Source: Roseivirga echinicomitans
GTDB lineage: Bacteria > Bacteroidota > Bacteroidia > Cytophagales > Cyclobacteriaceae
Reading direction: 5' to 3'
DNA length: 64,000 nt
Assembly (NCBI RefSeq): GCF_001592935.1
Contig: NZ_LRDB01000004.1
Span: 1-64,000 of the forward strand
Shown: in pieces, positions 46,648 to 56,362 of the stretch
Layout of the letters: the number at the start of each line of letters is the position of its first letter
How positions within the stretch are numbered: position 1 is the stretch's first letter
The notes under the pieces: generated by a model
Databases searched by the model: none
Seen by the model: only the letters and a program-made list of their open reading frames with translations
What the model was told of the DNA's origin: nothing
Made by a program: the position numbers and the translations under genes

Positions 46648-49008
46648 ATGTTGTCTACTCACTTTCGTTTTGCTCTTCGATCCGTATCACGATTCAAAAT
46701 CCCCAGCTTAATTAACTTTTTGGGCTTTGCCGTAGGCCTTACTGGGGCCATTTTACTTTCCTCAATTCTACTTCATGATGTTTCCTATGATGGCTATCAT
46801 CAGCGAGGGAACGATATTTACAGATTATCAACAGGTTTGAACATGCGAGATGGGAAACGACATTTTGCTTCCACTTCCGTAATGAGTGGCGATAATTTGT
46901 CAGAGGTAATTCCTGAAATCACAGACAGGGTTCGACTACGTTATCAAGACTTAACATTGACTATTGGAGATAAAATTTTCAATAATGAAAACACTTCTTT
47001 TGTAGATAAGGGCTATTATAGCTCTTTTACCACCGAGCTGGTTGCTGGGCAGTATCCCAAAGAAGAAAGTGACATTTTGATCAATGAAAGCACAAGTGAA
47101 AGGCTATTCGGTACAACTGATCCTATCAATAAAGTAATTTCTTCTCAAGGAAATTATGGGACAAAGGGCTTGACAGTTGTGGGGGTTTTTAAGGATTACC
47201 CCACCAATGTTTCTTTTCGCCCTAATATCTTAGCCGATTTTACAATTATTGAACCTTTTAGCAATAAGAGCTATGGCTCTATTGTACCTGGCCTGAATAC
47301 TTTTTTGGTGACAGATGGGAGTATTGATGCTGAAGAGCTGAATGAAAAACTAAATGAATTTTACAAGGAGCACATAGGAGACCTGCTTGATATCGTAGTA
47401 CATGAAGCTGAAGTCTATTCTGGTATGCATTACCATCGAGGATTGGAGTTTGACTTGGGGCAAAAGCATGACAAGAATACGCTTTGGGTTATAGCCATTC
47501 TTGCCCTATTTATCATCATTTCAACGCTTATTAATTTCTTTAATATGCAAACGGCCTTGGTTATTCAAAGGTCAAAAGAGCTTTCTATCAAGCAAGTATT
47601 GGGGATTACATGGGCTTCGAAAATTAAGCAGCAGGCATACGAATCGATGATTGTGCTTTTACCTGCCTTTGCATTGAGTGGAATAATGATTTCGCTGGCT
47701 TTAAGCGAGTTAGAGCAATACACAAACCTAACCTTGGCCAATGGTTGGTTCTCGGCTGATAACCTTTGGTGGTTGATGGCTGGGCTATTTTTGATTTTCT
47801 GGACGATTACCGTGGCAGCTTCATTGTTAATGAGTCGTTGGAACAGTTATTCTGTTGTTTCAAATTATAAAACCAAGGGGCAAAGCAACATACGTACGTT
47901 CCTGATTGGCCTTCAGTTTACTTTGGCTGGCTTCTTTATTTTTAGTGCTAGCGTAATTTCGAATCAGCTGACCTATATGGAAACCTTGGATTTGGGCTAT
48001 GAGCAAGATAACCTGATGACGATTACACTAAACCAAGTTTCTGGTTACGATCAGGCAAGAACAATTAAAACAGCTTTTGAAGGAATTGCAGGAGTGAAGA
48101 AAGCGAGTCTTTCAACCGCTCCCGTTTTTGGGTGGCAAAGTAAGGCCAACTTCTCCATAAGAAAAGATACTGCACAGGAAAACCACTTGCTCAACGTAAA
48201 TCTAATTGACCCAGATTTTATTGAGACGAATCAAATGCTCGTTTTGGTAGGGGAGAATGTTGATGAAAAGGGAAGAAAGCTTCTACTCAATGAGAGAGCA
48301 GTCAAAGCTTTGGGTTTTTCATCTAATGACGAAGTATTGGGACAAAAAATGATGTATTCCATGCGCGATACCACCATGGAGTATACCATTAGCGGAGTGG
48401 TAGCCGATTACCATTATGCAACTATGCATCAAATGATAGAGCCTATGGTGCTTTTGACCAATGAACTAGGTGGGTATTTCAACCTCACTTTAAGAACCGA
48501 ATCTAATGATGGTCAATTGACTACGGCATTGGAGAAGAAATGGGATGAGTTTTTCCCTGGCTATTTGCTGACTTATAACCTTGTGGAAGAATCTATAGAC
48601 AATGCTTACCGACAAGATTATCAGAAAGGGGCATTTTATCAATGGGCTACTTTGCTTTTGGTCTTTGTTTCAGCCATGGGGATTTTTGGGTTGACTTATT
48701 TTTATGCTGATCAGAAGCGCAAAGAAATAGGCATAAGAAAGGCGATAGGAGCCGGAATGAAACAAATTTTGGCACAAATAGGAAAACCAATTGCCTGGGT
48801 TTGCCTTGCTTCAATTTTGGTCTCTGTGCCCTTGTCTTTTTATTTTTCTGGGGAATGGCTAGCAGGTTATCAATATAGAGTAACACTTGGAGCAGAGCAC
48901 ATAATTCTTACTGTAATTCTAATGGCTTCACTTGCCGCACTGGCATTGATTTATCCAGGGATTAAGGCCAGTAAAATAAACCCTGTCGAAGCGCTTCGTC
49001 AGGATTAA
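46648..49008 (+). CDS. ABC transporter permease, MacB/FtsX-like
   Basis: The 786-residue membrane protein has the duplicated FtsX layout usual in Bacteroidota: an N-terminal TM helix (LINFLGFAVGLTGAILLSSILL) with a MacB-like periplasmic domain (YDGYHQRGNDIYRLST), three TM helices near 280-400, a fourth at about 420-445, a second periplasmic domain, and a final three-helix FtsX block (RKEIGIRKAIGAG; KINPVEALRQD at the C terminus). No ATPase gene is adjacent, so it must use one encoded elsewhere. Members export antibiotics or signal molecules or perform mechanotransmission; the substrate is unknown. Confidence 0.87.
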   Translation: MLSTHFRFALRSVSRFKIPSLINFLGFAVGLTGAILLSSILLHDVSYDGYHQRGNDIYRLSTGLNMRDGKRHFASTSVMSGDNLSEVIPEITDRVRLRYQDLTLTIGDKIFNNENTSFVDKGYYSSFTTELVAGQYPKEESDILINESTSERLFGTTDPINKVISSQGNYGTKGLTVVGVFKDYPTNVSFRPNILADFTIIEPFSNKSYGSIVPGLNTFLVTDGSIDAEELNEKLNEFYKEHIGDLLDIVVHEAEVYSGMHYHRGLEFDLGQKHDKNTLWVIAILALFIIISTLINFFNMQTALVIQRSKELSIKQVLGITWASKIKQQAYESMIVLLPAFALSGIMISLALSELEQYTNLTLANGWFSADNLWWLMAGLFLIFWTITVAASLLMSRWNSYSVVSNYKTKGQSNIRTFLIGLQFTLAGFFIFSASVISNQLTYMETLDLGYEQDNLMTITLNQVSGYDQARTIKTAFEGIAGVKKASLSTAPVFGWQSKANFSIRKDTAQENHLLNVNLIDPDFIETNQMLVLVGENVDEKGRKLLLNERAVKALGFSSNDEVLGQKMMYSMRDTTMEYTISGVVADYHYATMHQMIEPMVLLTNELGGYFNLTLRTESNDGQLTTALEKKWDEFFPGYLLTYNLVEESIDNAYRQDYQKGAFYQWATLLLVFVSAMGIFGLTYFYADQKRKEIGIRKAIGAGMKQILAQIGKPIAWVCLASILVSVPLSFYFSGEWLAGYQYRVTLGAEHIILTVILMASLAALALIYPGIKASKINPVEALRQD

Positions 49009-49067
49009 TGAAGTTTATGGTGCTTAGAAAGTATGGTGTCTTTCCAAAAACGTACCTTTTCAAAGGT

Positions 49068-49544
49068 TTATGATTTTATGTTAGCCACCCATCTGATTTT
49101 CACGGCTGAAAGCTTTTCGGTTTCCAAACGAACATCACTGAGTACATTGAAACCATTTTTCAGGTAGAAAGGCAGGGGTACTGCATACAGTGAACCATCT
49201 GATTTTTTACTGGTGTCATTGTCTATCACCCAGCCATTAAGGGTTTCAAAGTCGTGTTTCACTAAGTTGAGGAGTTGTTTTCCCAATCCCTGCTTTTGAA
49301 AATTACTATCTAAGATGACCGAAAACCAGATTTCTTCATTGCGGATGAAAACAGAAAGCCAACCAATAATGGTTTCATTTTGATGCCAAAGAATGTAATG
49401 CTTTAGTTGCTCTATGTTGTTGAGAAACTCATCAAACTCAGCGATAGTGTTATAATTCAACGAGGCTGGATATTCCGCATTCCACAAGGCCATTATCCTT
49501 TCTTTTTGCTGCAATGATAACTGTTGGGTTTGGATGACTTGCAT
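49068..49544 (-). CDS. GNAT family N-acetyltransferase
   Basis: The 158-residue acetyltransferase has IWFSVILDSNFQKQGLGKQLLN with the acetyl-CoA loop Q-K-Q-G-L-G-K. The late segment LPFYLKNGFNVLSDVRLETEK fits the last strand-helix of the fold. The substrate is unknown. The gene is convergent with the permease gene and divergent from the DinB-like gene. Confidence 0.8.
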   Translation of the reverse strand: MQVIQTQQLSLQQKERIMALWNAEYPASLNYNTIAEFDEFLNNIEQLKHYILWHQNETIIGWLSVFIRNEEIWFSVILDSNFQKQGLGKQLLNLVKHDFETLNGWVIDNDTSKKSDGSLYAVPLPFYLKNGFNVLSDVRLETEKLSAVKIRWVANIKS

Positions 49545-49654
49545 ATTACTTTAGAAAGATAAAAAGCTGTTTTGGATAATCACTTATTTGCTCGGGAAAA
49601 GTAATGGTTATTCATTCTTCTTATCTTAGTCCGATTATTGAATATTATTAAATC

Positions 49655-50254
49655 ATGGCCAATCGTAAAAGCATCTTCTTCTTCCTTTTTATGTTATCAT
49701 TTGCTGGCTTAGTAAATGCCCAAGATATTCTTCCCTTTAGGGAAATACCTCCTGCAGCAAAGATTTTCACTTCAGGAACATTAATGGGACGCATGTCCGA
49801 TGGGCTTGGTTTCAGGTTTTATTGGGCTACACAGGGGCTTACAGAAGAAAATTTGAGTTTTAGGGCAGGAGAGGAGTCAAGAACAATTGGTGAAACAATT
49901 GACCATGTTTACACTTTGGTATTAATGTTTACCAATGCGGTAATGGAGCAACCCACTACTTTTCCAATTGAAATGAAAGACCTTACTTTTGAAGAGAAAA
50001 GAAAGAAGGTGTTGTCGTTTATTCAGACCGCAAGTGCTTTACTCAAAATGAGCCGCGATGAAGATTTTGAACGTTATAATTTGGTGTCTCAATATCCAGG
50101 CGGAAATGGGCAAAAACTACCATTTTGGAATGGACTAAACGGACCAATGGAGGATGCACTATGGCACATTGGCCAAGTGGTAACACTCAGGCGAATGGCT
50201 GGCAACCCAATCAATCCCAAAGTCGACTTTATGAATGGAGTGGTTAATAATTGA
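49655..50254 (+). CDS. DinB-like protein with signal peptide
   Basis: The 199-residue protein has a signal peptide (FFFLFMLSFAGLVNAQ). The body has features of the DinB/YfiT-like four-helix family: TIGETIDHVYTLVLMF (first conserved His), and GPMEDALWHIGQVVTLRRMAGNP with the second His. DinB-fold proteins often bind a divalent metal through three His and act as thiol transferases or have unknown roles; most are cytoplasmic, so the secretion signal is a feature of note. A strong bidirectional terminator follows. Confidence 0.75.
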   Translation: MANRKSIFFFLFMLSFAGLVNAQDILPFREIPPAAKIFTSGTLMGRMSDGLGFRFYWATQGLTEENLSFRAGEESRTIGETIDHVYTLVLMFTNAVMEQPTTFPIEMKDLTFEEKRKKVLSFIQTASALLKMSRDEDFERYNLVSQYPGGNGQKLPFWNGLNGPMEDALWHIGQVVTLRRMAGNPINPKVDFMNGVVNN

Positions 50255-50307
50255 ATACAGCTTAATAGCACAAAGATTAGGCATGTTCATTCTATTCAGA
50301 CCGTATT

Positions 50308-50341
50308 AAAAAAGGGCGAATAATCTATTATTCGCCCTTTT
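50308..50341. terminator. Bidirectional terminator between the DinB-like and S10 genes
   Basis: The arms GGGCGAATAAT and ATTATTCGCCC are perfectly complementary and are flanked by an A-run and a T-run, so the structure works from both strands. It sits in the convergent gap between the two genes. Confidence 0.9.
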
Positions 50342-50360
50342 AATAAAGATTTAAATACGA

Positions 50361-51833
50361 TTAATACTTCGCTGGCGTGCCTGCAGGTGGTATTGAGTTC
50401 TTTATGAACTCTCTGATGTCCTCATTCGACTTGGCCAAATCCTCAGCCCTTAAATACATCATATGGCCACTGCGGTAACCTTTGAAACTCATTCTGTCTT
50501 TTAGTTTACCACTTGGGTCGGTCTGCCACATATTGTACTTGGCATTGAAGTAAGTAGTAGCACCATCATAGTAGCCACTTTGCGTCATTACTTTTAAGTA
50601 AGGATTCATGGCCAGCGCTTTGCGCAGGCTTTCGGCAGAGTTATCACCTGAACGATCCCAAGGGTTTACTGGGCCGAACATGTTGTATTTGATGTCAGTT
50701 TTGTAACCCAACTCATTCATGAAATATTGATTGATGGCGGGTGTAAATGAATGTAACCAAGAAGTAAGCTCAGCATTAAAATCTGGCCCCATACCTGCAT
50801 CCATTCTATCAATACCTTTATAGCGTGAATCTAAACGACCAACGGTATGTCCTTCATGGCGGAGTAAATCCTTCCAAAAGAAGTTATAAGGTACGTCAAG
50901 GTTATGCTGTCTGATGATTTCTTCCTCTAATCCAGAATAACGTGCAAACATTTTGATGGCCTCATTCTTTTCAGATTCAGTTGCCCATGCGCCTTTGGCC
51001 ATCACAGGGATGAACTTGTTAATGGCGTAGCTTTCAACTTCATCCAAAACCTCTAACAAATCCTTGCTTTGTAAATCAGAAGGAAGCTGCTTATGGTACC
51101 AAGCCGTGGCGGCAAAATATGGCAATCTATTGGCTACCTCCACTGGGCCACTTCTATCGATTCCCATATCAGTTGGTGATACTAAAATAACACCGTTCAG
51201 GTACATCCACTGATTGTTCTGAAGCTCATAAGCCATTCCAGCAACACGAGTGGTTCCGTAGCTTTCACCAATTAAATATTTGGGTGAGCTCCAACGATTG
51301 GCACGAGTTACAAAAGTATTTACCCATTCAGATAAATAGGCGATGTCTTGTCTCACACCAAAGAAAGTGGATTTACTCGCTTTCGGATCAGTGATTCTAG
51401 AATAGCCAGTGTTTACTGGGTTCACGAAAATAATATCCGCTACATCTAAAATCGAGTTCGGGTTATCTTTTACACCATATGGTTGAATAGGGTAACCTTC
51501 ATCATCTATTTTTAGAATACGAGGGCCAGTATAAGCCAAATGCATCCATACAGAAGCAGAGCCAGGGCCACCATTGAATGAAATTACTAATGGGCGGCTG
51601 TCTTTGTCTTTGACATCCGTTCTTTCATAATAGGTGTAAAATAGAGTCGCAATTGGATCTCCATTATTATCCCAAACGGGTTGGGTGCCTACAGTAGCAG
51701 AGTAGGGCACACGCTTCCCTTTGATGATTACCTCATGTGTGGTAACCACTTTGGATTCCACATCAATCTTGCGGCTCTGTGCCATTCCCGAAACGGAAAT
51801 GACCAGAAGCGCTATTAAAACTTTGATTTTCAT
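50361..51833 (-). CDS. Secreted S10 family serine carboxypeptidase
   Basis: The 490-residue protein has a signal peptide (MKIKVLIALLVISVSGMAQ). The S10 signatures are SFNGGPGSASVWMH (oxyanion region), nucleophile S191 in GESYGTT, and the later Asp (D423, SGYYDGATTY) and His (H457, YRSGHMMYL). It removes C-terminal residues from peptides outside the cytoplasm; S10 enzymes prefer acidic pH in eukaryotes, but bacterial members are less characterised. It starts 11 bp after the BNR-repeat gene stop, so the two form an operon in the order BNR protein then peptidase. Confidence 0.9.
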   Translation of the reverse strand: MKIKVLIALLVISVSGMAQSRKIDVESKVVTTHEVIIKGKRVPYSATVGTQPVWDNNGDPIATLFYTYYERTDVKDKDSRPLVISFNGGPGSASVWMHLAYTGPRILKIDDEGYPIQPYGVKDNPNSILDVADIIFVNPVNTGYSRITDPKASKSTFFGVRQDIAYLSEWVNTFVTRANRWSSPKYLIGESYGTTRVAGMAYELQNNQWMYLNGVILVSPTDMGIDRSGPVEVANRLPYFAATAWYHKQLPSDLQSKDLLEVLDEVESYAINKFIPVMAKGAWATESEKNEAIKMFARYSGLEEEIIRQHNLDVPYNFFWKDLLRHEGHTVGRLDSRYKGIDRMDAGMGPDFNAELTSWLHSFTPAINQYFMNELGYKTDIKYNMFGPVNPWDRSGDNSAESLRKALAMNPYLKVMTQSGYYDGATTYFNAKYNMWQTDPSGKLKDRMSFKGYRSGHMMYLRAEDLAKSNEDIREFIKNSIPPAGTPAKY

Positions 51834-51844
51834 AAGCTATTTAG

Positions 51845-54800
51845 TTATTGACCTGTGTATTTGTTCTCTTTACTTAGGCCTTTGTTCAGCTTTTTAACAG
51901 CATCATTCATTACTGCTTTTTTCTGTGGCTCTAACTTGATCAGCATTTCTTGCAAGTAATCGAACTGAGCTTGTTGATCGCCAGTGATTTGACCAATCCA
52001 GCCAGAAGCGCCAAAATAGACACCTCTTACACGACTCATTAGTTCGGTATAAAGTCCAGCTACATTTCTGATTTCCTTAGCAGCAGCCTCATCATACTTC
52101 ACTTTTTTTCTATCCAATTGACTTAGGTGTCTCTGCAATCCAGCAAGGTCGCCCATGGCTTCTGTAGCTTTCAAAGAAAACTCTCCAATCTCCATCAATT
52201 TGGCTGTCCATGCTTTTCTGTCTGAGATATCAATATTCAATCTCGGGTCGTCTTCTACCACAAAAGTTTGCGAGTAAGAATTGCCTTTAACCGTAAGTTT
52301 GGCCACATAATTTCCAGGGTTTACTTTTGGTCCGTTTAAGCCGAAGCCTCTACGGCCACCGCCAGTATTTGCAGCAGAAGCAGGAGCAAAACTTTCGTAG
52401 TTCATGTCCCAAACTTCACGCTGAATACCAGCAACAGTGTCTGGTGCTAAAGTTTTGATCAAGTTGCCATGCGTATCGTGAATGGTTAATGAAATTTCAC
52501 TTTCCTTAACAGGCGATTTTAAATAGTAATCGATGATTGCACCACGAACGGGGTTCTCTCCTCTAAAGAACATATCACCTACATGTGCTCCATCACTAGT
52601 GTAATTAATCATCACACCTTTATCAATACTGAAGAGTGCAGCATCTTGGTTGGCTACAGAAGTAGTGAGCTCCTGAATTGCGTTAAGGTTGTCCAAAATC
52701 CAAACACCACGTCCGTGTGTGGCCAAAACCAAATCATTGTCTCTTGGATGAATTACCAAGTCATTGAAAGGTAATGTTGGCATGTTGTTCTTTAACTCAA
52801 TCCAGTTTTTACCACCATTGTTACTGATGAAAAGACCTAACTCAGTTCCTAAATAAAGTAAGCTTGGGTTTTTAGGGTCTTCTCTCAAAGTTCTTGCTAC
52901 ACGATCAGCAGGTAGATTACCTGTAATTGAAGCCCAGTTTTTACCACCATCTACAGTTTTGTAAACATAGTTTTTGAAGTCGTTATTTCTGTAGTTGTTA
53001 ATAGCAACATAAGCTGTTCCTGCATTGTGGCTAGAAACTTCAATCGTATTGATCCACGTTTCTTTTGGTAAACCACTCAGTTTCGAAGTAACATCCGTCC
53101 ATGTTTGGCCATCATCACTTGAAACCTGAAGCAAACCATCATCTGTTCCAGCATATAGTAAACCTTGGGTGAAACGGTCTTCAGCCACTGCCGTGAGGGT
53201 AGGGTAGTATGGAATTCCATCATCCAATGAAGCTGTATTCTCATCAGCTCTTCTTCCCATGATTTTCAACTCTCTACGGTTTACTTTGGTGGTTAAATCA
53301 CCTAATGATTCCCAAGAGTTTCCACCATCTGTACTTTTCCAAAGCACGTTGGTTCCCGCATAAATCGTGTTCGGGTTATGGTAGGATAGGAAGAATGGTC
53401 CGTCCCAGTTGGCCGGTGCCATTGCATTTTCCAAATCTGGCTCAGGCAAACCTGGCCCCCAGAAATCCCAGTTTCTTCTTGCTCCAATGGCGCCTTTTGG
53501 GTCGCCCGGTCTGATTGATTTTCTTTGACCAGTGTTTAAATCGAGTTTGAAAAGGCCTAAATATTGAGATTCACCATACATAACACCTTCTTGGGTGTGG
53601 TGCGGTAAACTTAAGAAACCATCTCCACCACCTGTTCTTCTCCAATCGGAATTAAGGATTCCATCATTGTTGTAAGTGGCATTTGGGCCTACCCAGCTAC
53701 CATTGTCTTGCAAGCCACCATAGATATTATAAGGTTCGGCATTGTCAACTGCAATTCTGTAAAACTGACTTACAGGTAGGTTGGTAAGGAAAAGCCAAGT
53801 TTTGGTTTGGTCGTAAGAAATACCAATTCCACCATCATCGCCTTTGATTACATGGCGAGAATCATTAGGGTTTACCCAAACAATTCTATCATCACCGTGA
53901 AGTGACTGACGTGGGGCTGTAAATGTTTTTCCGCTATCAGTAGAATAACTGAACTGGTTTTGCATGTAAATACGCTTATCGTCATTTGGATCTACATAAG
54001 GCTGAGAAGCATACATTGGTCTAGGGTTCCAATCACTCATGAATGCCCAAGTTTCTCCTTTATCATCAGAACGGTATAAACCAGCCCTGCGCTCGTTGTA
54101 AGCTGTTGAAGCATTGTACTGAAAACCTTGCTCTACAGAAGCATAAATAATATTCGAGTTTTTTCCATAAATGGAAATACCAATACGACCATATTCGCCT
54201 TCTGGTAAACCATTGGTTAGTTTTTTCCATGTTTTACCTCCATCGGTAGACTTGTGTAAACCACTCCCCGGTCCACCACCATCAAAACCGTAGGGTCTTC
54301 TTCTTCTTTGGTAAGTAGCTGCAATCAGAATGTTCGGGTTGCTTGGATCCATGGCCACATCTACAACTCCGGTGTCATTATTTACATAAATAATGCGCTC
54401 CCAAGTTTTACCACCATTAGTAGTTTTATAAAGACCTCTTTCGTTGTTTGGTCCCCATAAGTGCCCCATCGCTGCTACATAGGCAATGTCTGGGTTAGTA
54501 GGGTGCAATGCAATTCTACCAATATGATGAGAATCTTTTAAACCTACATTTGTCCAGGTTTTACCTGCATCGGTAGATTTGTAAACGCCATCACCCCAAG
54601 AAGAACTCTGACGACTGGCGCGCTCTCCTGTTCCTGCCCAAATGATATTAGGGTTATTTTGGTTTAAAGCAATGGCACCCATTGAGTGAGTCGCTTCATT
54701 TTCAAAAACAGGTTTAAAGGTGACGCCATTGTTGGTTGTTTTCCATATTCCACCTGTAGAAGTGGCTGCATAGAAAATATAAGGGTCGCTTTCTTGTACT

Positions 54801-54946
54801 GCCAAGTCTACTATTCTTCCACTCATGTTGGCGGGGCCAATGTGTCTTAGGGCCAAGTCAGTATAGGTTTCTGACTTGATTTGCCCCATTAGTTGGGAGG
54901 AGAATAAGATGATTAACAGTCCTGATAAGGATAGGAGTCGTTTCAT
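51845..54946 (-). CDS. Secreted BNR/Asp-box repeat protein (VPS10/sortilin-like propeller)
   Basis: The 1033-residue protein has a signal peptide (LLSLSGLLIILFSSQLMGQ) and begins its mature part with LRHIGPANMSGRIVDLAV. At least eight Asp-box motifs (KSTDAGKTW, KTTNGGKTW, KSTDGGKTW, RSDDKGETW, KSTDGGNSW, SSDDGQTW, KTVDGGKNW, SNNGGKNW) indicate a large sialidase/VPS10-type beta-propeller over about residues 20-760. A C-terminal ~270-residue region contains an Ig-like part with Gly-rich GGGRRGFGLNGPKVNPG and a helical end. Databases often label such proteins glycosyl hydrolases, but no catalytic residues are apparent. The S10 gene is directly downstream. A second member begins at 63879. Confidence 0.88.
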   Translation of the reverse strand: MKRLLSLSGLLIILFSSQLMGQIKSETYTDLALRHIGPANMSGRIVDLAVQESDPYIFYAATSTGGIWKTTNNGVTFKPVFENEATHSMGAIALNQNNPNIIWAGTGERASRQSSSWGDGVYKSTDAGKTWTNVGLKDSHHIGRIALHPTNPDIAYVAAMGHLWGPNNERGLYKTTNGGKTWERIIYVNNDTGVVDVAMDPSNPNILIAATYQRRRRPYGFDGGGPGSGLHKSTDGGKTWKKLTNGLPEGEYGRIGISIYGKNSNIIYASVEQGFQYNASTAYNERRAGLYRSDDKGETWAFMSDWNPRPMYASQPYVDPNDDKRIYMQNQFSYSTDSGKTFTAPRQSLHGDDRIVWVNPNDSRHVIKGDDGGIGISYDQTKTWLFLTNLPVSQFYRIAVDNAEPYNIYGGLQDNGSWVGPNATYNNDGILNSDWRRTGGGDGFLSLPHHTQEGVMYGESQYLGLFKLDLNTGQRKSIRPGDPKGAIGARRNWDFWGPGLPEPDLENAMAPANWDGPFFLSYHNPNTIYAGTNVLWKSTDGGNSWESLGDLTTKVNRRELKIMGRRADENTASLDDGIPYYPTLTAVAEDRFTQGLLYAGTDDGLLQVSSDDGQTWTDVTSKLSGLPKETWINTIEVSSHNAGTAYVAINNYRNNDFKNYVYKTVDGGKNWASITGNLPADRVARTLREDPKNPSLLYLGTELGLFISNNGGKNWIELKNNMPTLPFNDLVIHPRDNDLVLATHGRGVWILDNLNAIQELTTSVANQDAALFSIDKGVMINYTSDGAHVGDMFFRGENPVRGAIIDYYLKSPVKESEISLTIHDTHGNLIKTLAPDTVAGIQREVWDMNYESFAPASAANTGGGRRGFGLNGPKVNPGNYVAKLTVKGNSYSQTFVVEDDPRLNIDISDRKAWTAKLMEIGEFSLKATEAMGDLAGLQRHLSQLDRKKVKYDEAAAKEIRNVAGLYTELMSRVRGVYFGASGWIGQITGDQQAQFDYLQEMLIKLEPQKKAVMNDAVKKLNKGLSKENKYTGQ

Positions 54947-55126
54947 AGTTAAGTATTTGGGTTGATATTGAAACTCAAGATAAGGAAAGGTTTCAAGCGG
55001 TAAGATTGATTTTTTAAGAGCGGTGAGCTGAGATTGGCGGTTAGTAATTATTCATAACTTTTCTCTTACTTACGGGTTGAATGAAAACGGAAACTTGGTC
55101 AGTTCCGGTCTAGACTTAAGTTTTTG

Positions 55127-56071
55127 ATGCGATTACTATTTTCTACCTTTTTTCTTTGCTGTGTACTTGGCTTAAATGCACAAGATATTCTTACCTACCG
55201 ACCTAAAGTAGTTGAATTCAGTACCGAATATCTTTCCAATTATAAGGCTTATGAAAAGCCCACAGGTGAGAGTAACTCTATTTCAAGTATTGAAAAGGAT
55301 AACTTACTGCGAGTGCGCTTGGGTGTTCCGGTGATTCTTAAGGAAAAAACTCTTTTTGCATTTCAATTTAAATATTATAGACAATTCTATGGCTTGGGAG
55401 CTGGGCAGCAAGGCGAGTTATTCGATTTTTTGAATAACAATAGCCTGTATAATGCTGGGCTCAATTTTCTATACCAAAGGAATATTTCAAAGGAGAAGAA
55501 ATTCACTCTCATTGTCTTAACTGAATTGGCCAGCGATACTTGGGGCATAAACCAATTCTCAAATCGATACTTAGCGATGGGCGAATACAGTAAACAGCTG
55601 AACGAAAGTACCATTATTGGTTATGGCGGTGTTGTGAATTACGCCTTGGGTTTATTGAATATCTATCCAACCTTCACTTACAAAAAGCAGCTTTCAGATA
55701 AAATGTTATTCGAAGCCATTTTGCCAAGCTCAATTAATTTGAGGTACCATTTGAGAGAGAGCACCTATTTTATTTTTCAGACTGAGTTGGTCAACTGGCG
55801 ATTTAACCTTACCGATGCCCTAGAAAACGAAGCACATTTAATCACCTTACAAAGGGCAGATATTTACTTCAAATTAAAACTAGAGCAAGAAATACACGAT
55901 TGGCTTTGGTTGGGGGTAGACGTAGGTTATGTGAACAACCTAACTTACTTTACTGTCAACCCGGGGGATAGAATCAAGAAAGCCATTAGCGAGTATGATA
56001 TTAAAGATTCAAGCTATCTCCGCTTTTCTATCTTTTTGGTGCCCCCTAGAAAACTGTGGGATTCGCTTTAA
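55127..56071 (+). CDS. Outer-membrane beta-barrel protein, DUF6268-like
   Basis: A 314-residue product is read from ATG at 55127 (a TTG directly before it is less likely). Signal peptide RLLFSTFFLCCVLGLNAQ. The mature part is made of alternating amphipathic strands with aromatic ends (LFAFQFKYYRQFYGL, FTLIVLTELASDTWG, LIGYGGVVNYALGL type), typical of outer-membrane barrels. It resembles DUF6268 proteins, whose function is unknown. It is divergent from the BNR/S10 operon. Confidence 0.7.
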   Translation: MRLLFSTFFLCCVLGLNAQDILTYRPKVVEFSTEYLSNYKAYEKPTGESNSISSIEKDNLLRVRLGVPVILKEKTLFAFQFKYYRQFYGLGAGQQGELFDFLNNNSLYNAGLNFLYQRNISKEKKFTLIVLTELASDTWGINQFSNRYLAMGEYSKQLNESTIIGYGGVVNYALGLLNIYPTFTYKKQLSDKMLFEAILPSSINLRYHLRESTYFIFQTELVNWRFNLTDALENEAHLITLQRADIYFKLKLEQEIHDWLWLGVDVGYVNNLTYFTVNPGDRIKKAISEYDIKDSSYLRFSIFLVPPRKLWDSL

Positions 56072-56076
56072 GGCTT

Positions 56077-56245
56077 AAACCCGGATAATGCAATAGACTA
56101 TCTATTACGGACGTAACTCACTTTGAATCAGTCGCTACGCTTCATTTGTCTTTTCACCATAGCGATGCTATGCTTTCAAAGCCAAACTTCCTGATTCTTT
56201 GCGATTTACGCTCTCATTACGATCTCTATTGCATAAACCAGGTTA
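56077..56245. mobile_element. MITE-like non-autonomous element
   Basis: This ~169-bp element without coding capacity lies between the barrel gene and the TonB-C gene. The ends are imperfect inverted repeats: ATGCAATAGA on the left, within AACCCGGATA-, and TCTATTGCAT on the right, within -AAACCAGGTT. TTAA borders both ends, either as a target duplication or as part of the terminal repeat. A second pair of inner matches (CGTAA and TTACG) lies 14 bp inside each terminal repeat. A small central hairpin CATAGC-GAT-GCTATG is present. Related sequence elsewhere in the genome would confirm mobility. Confidence 0.5.
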
Positions 56246-56258
56246 AATTCAACTCTAA

Positions 56259-56318
56259 CCCTCCAAAAGTTGAAGAATCAATTTTATAAGAAACTATTGG
56301 GTAGGAACTTTTGGAGGG
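56259..56318. repeat. Perfect 13-bp inverted repeat
   Basis: The arms CCCTCCAAAAGTT (56259-56271) and AACTTTTGGAGGG (56306-56318) are perfectly complementary with a 34-bp loop, followed by TTTCT. It may end transcription between the two convergent flanking genes, although the loop is long for a terminator. An outer match (GCATAAACCAGG at 56231 and CCTGATTTATGC near 56339) nests around it. Confidence 0.55.
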
Positions 56319-56362
56319 TTTCTATAATGAGAAATCAGCCTGATTTATGCATGGAGTTCTTT

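Noticed and set aside
51845-54946. Glycosyl hydrolase function for the BNR-repeat protein
   Set aside because: Asp-box repeats show a propeller fold only; no sialidase catalytic Arg triad or Asp/Glu-Tyr pair could be identified.
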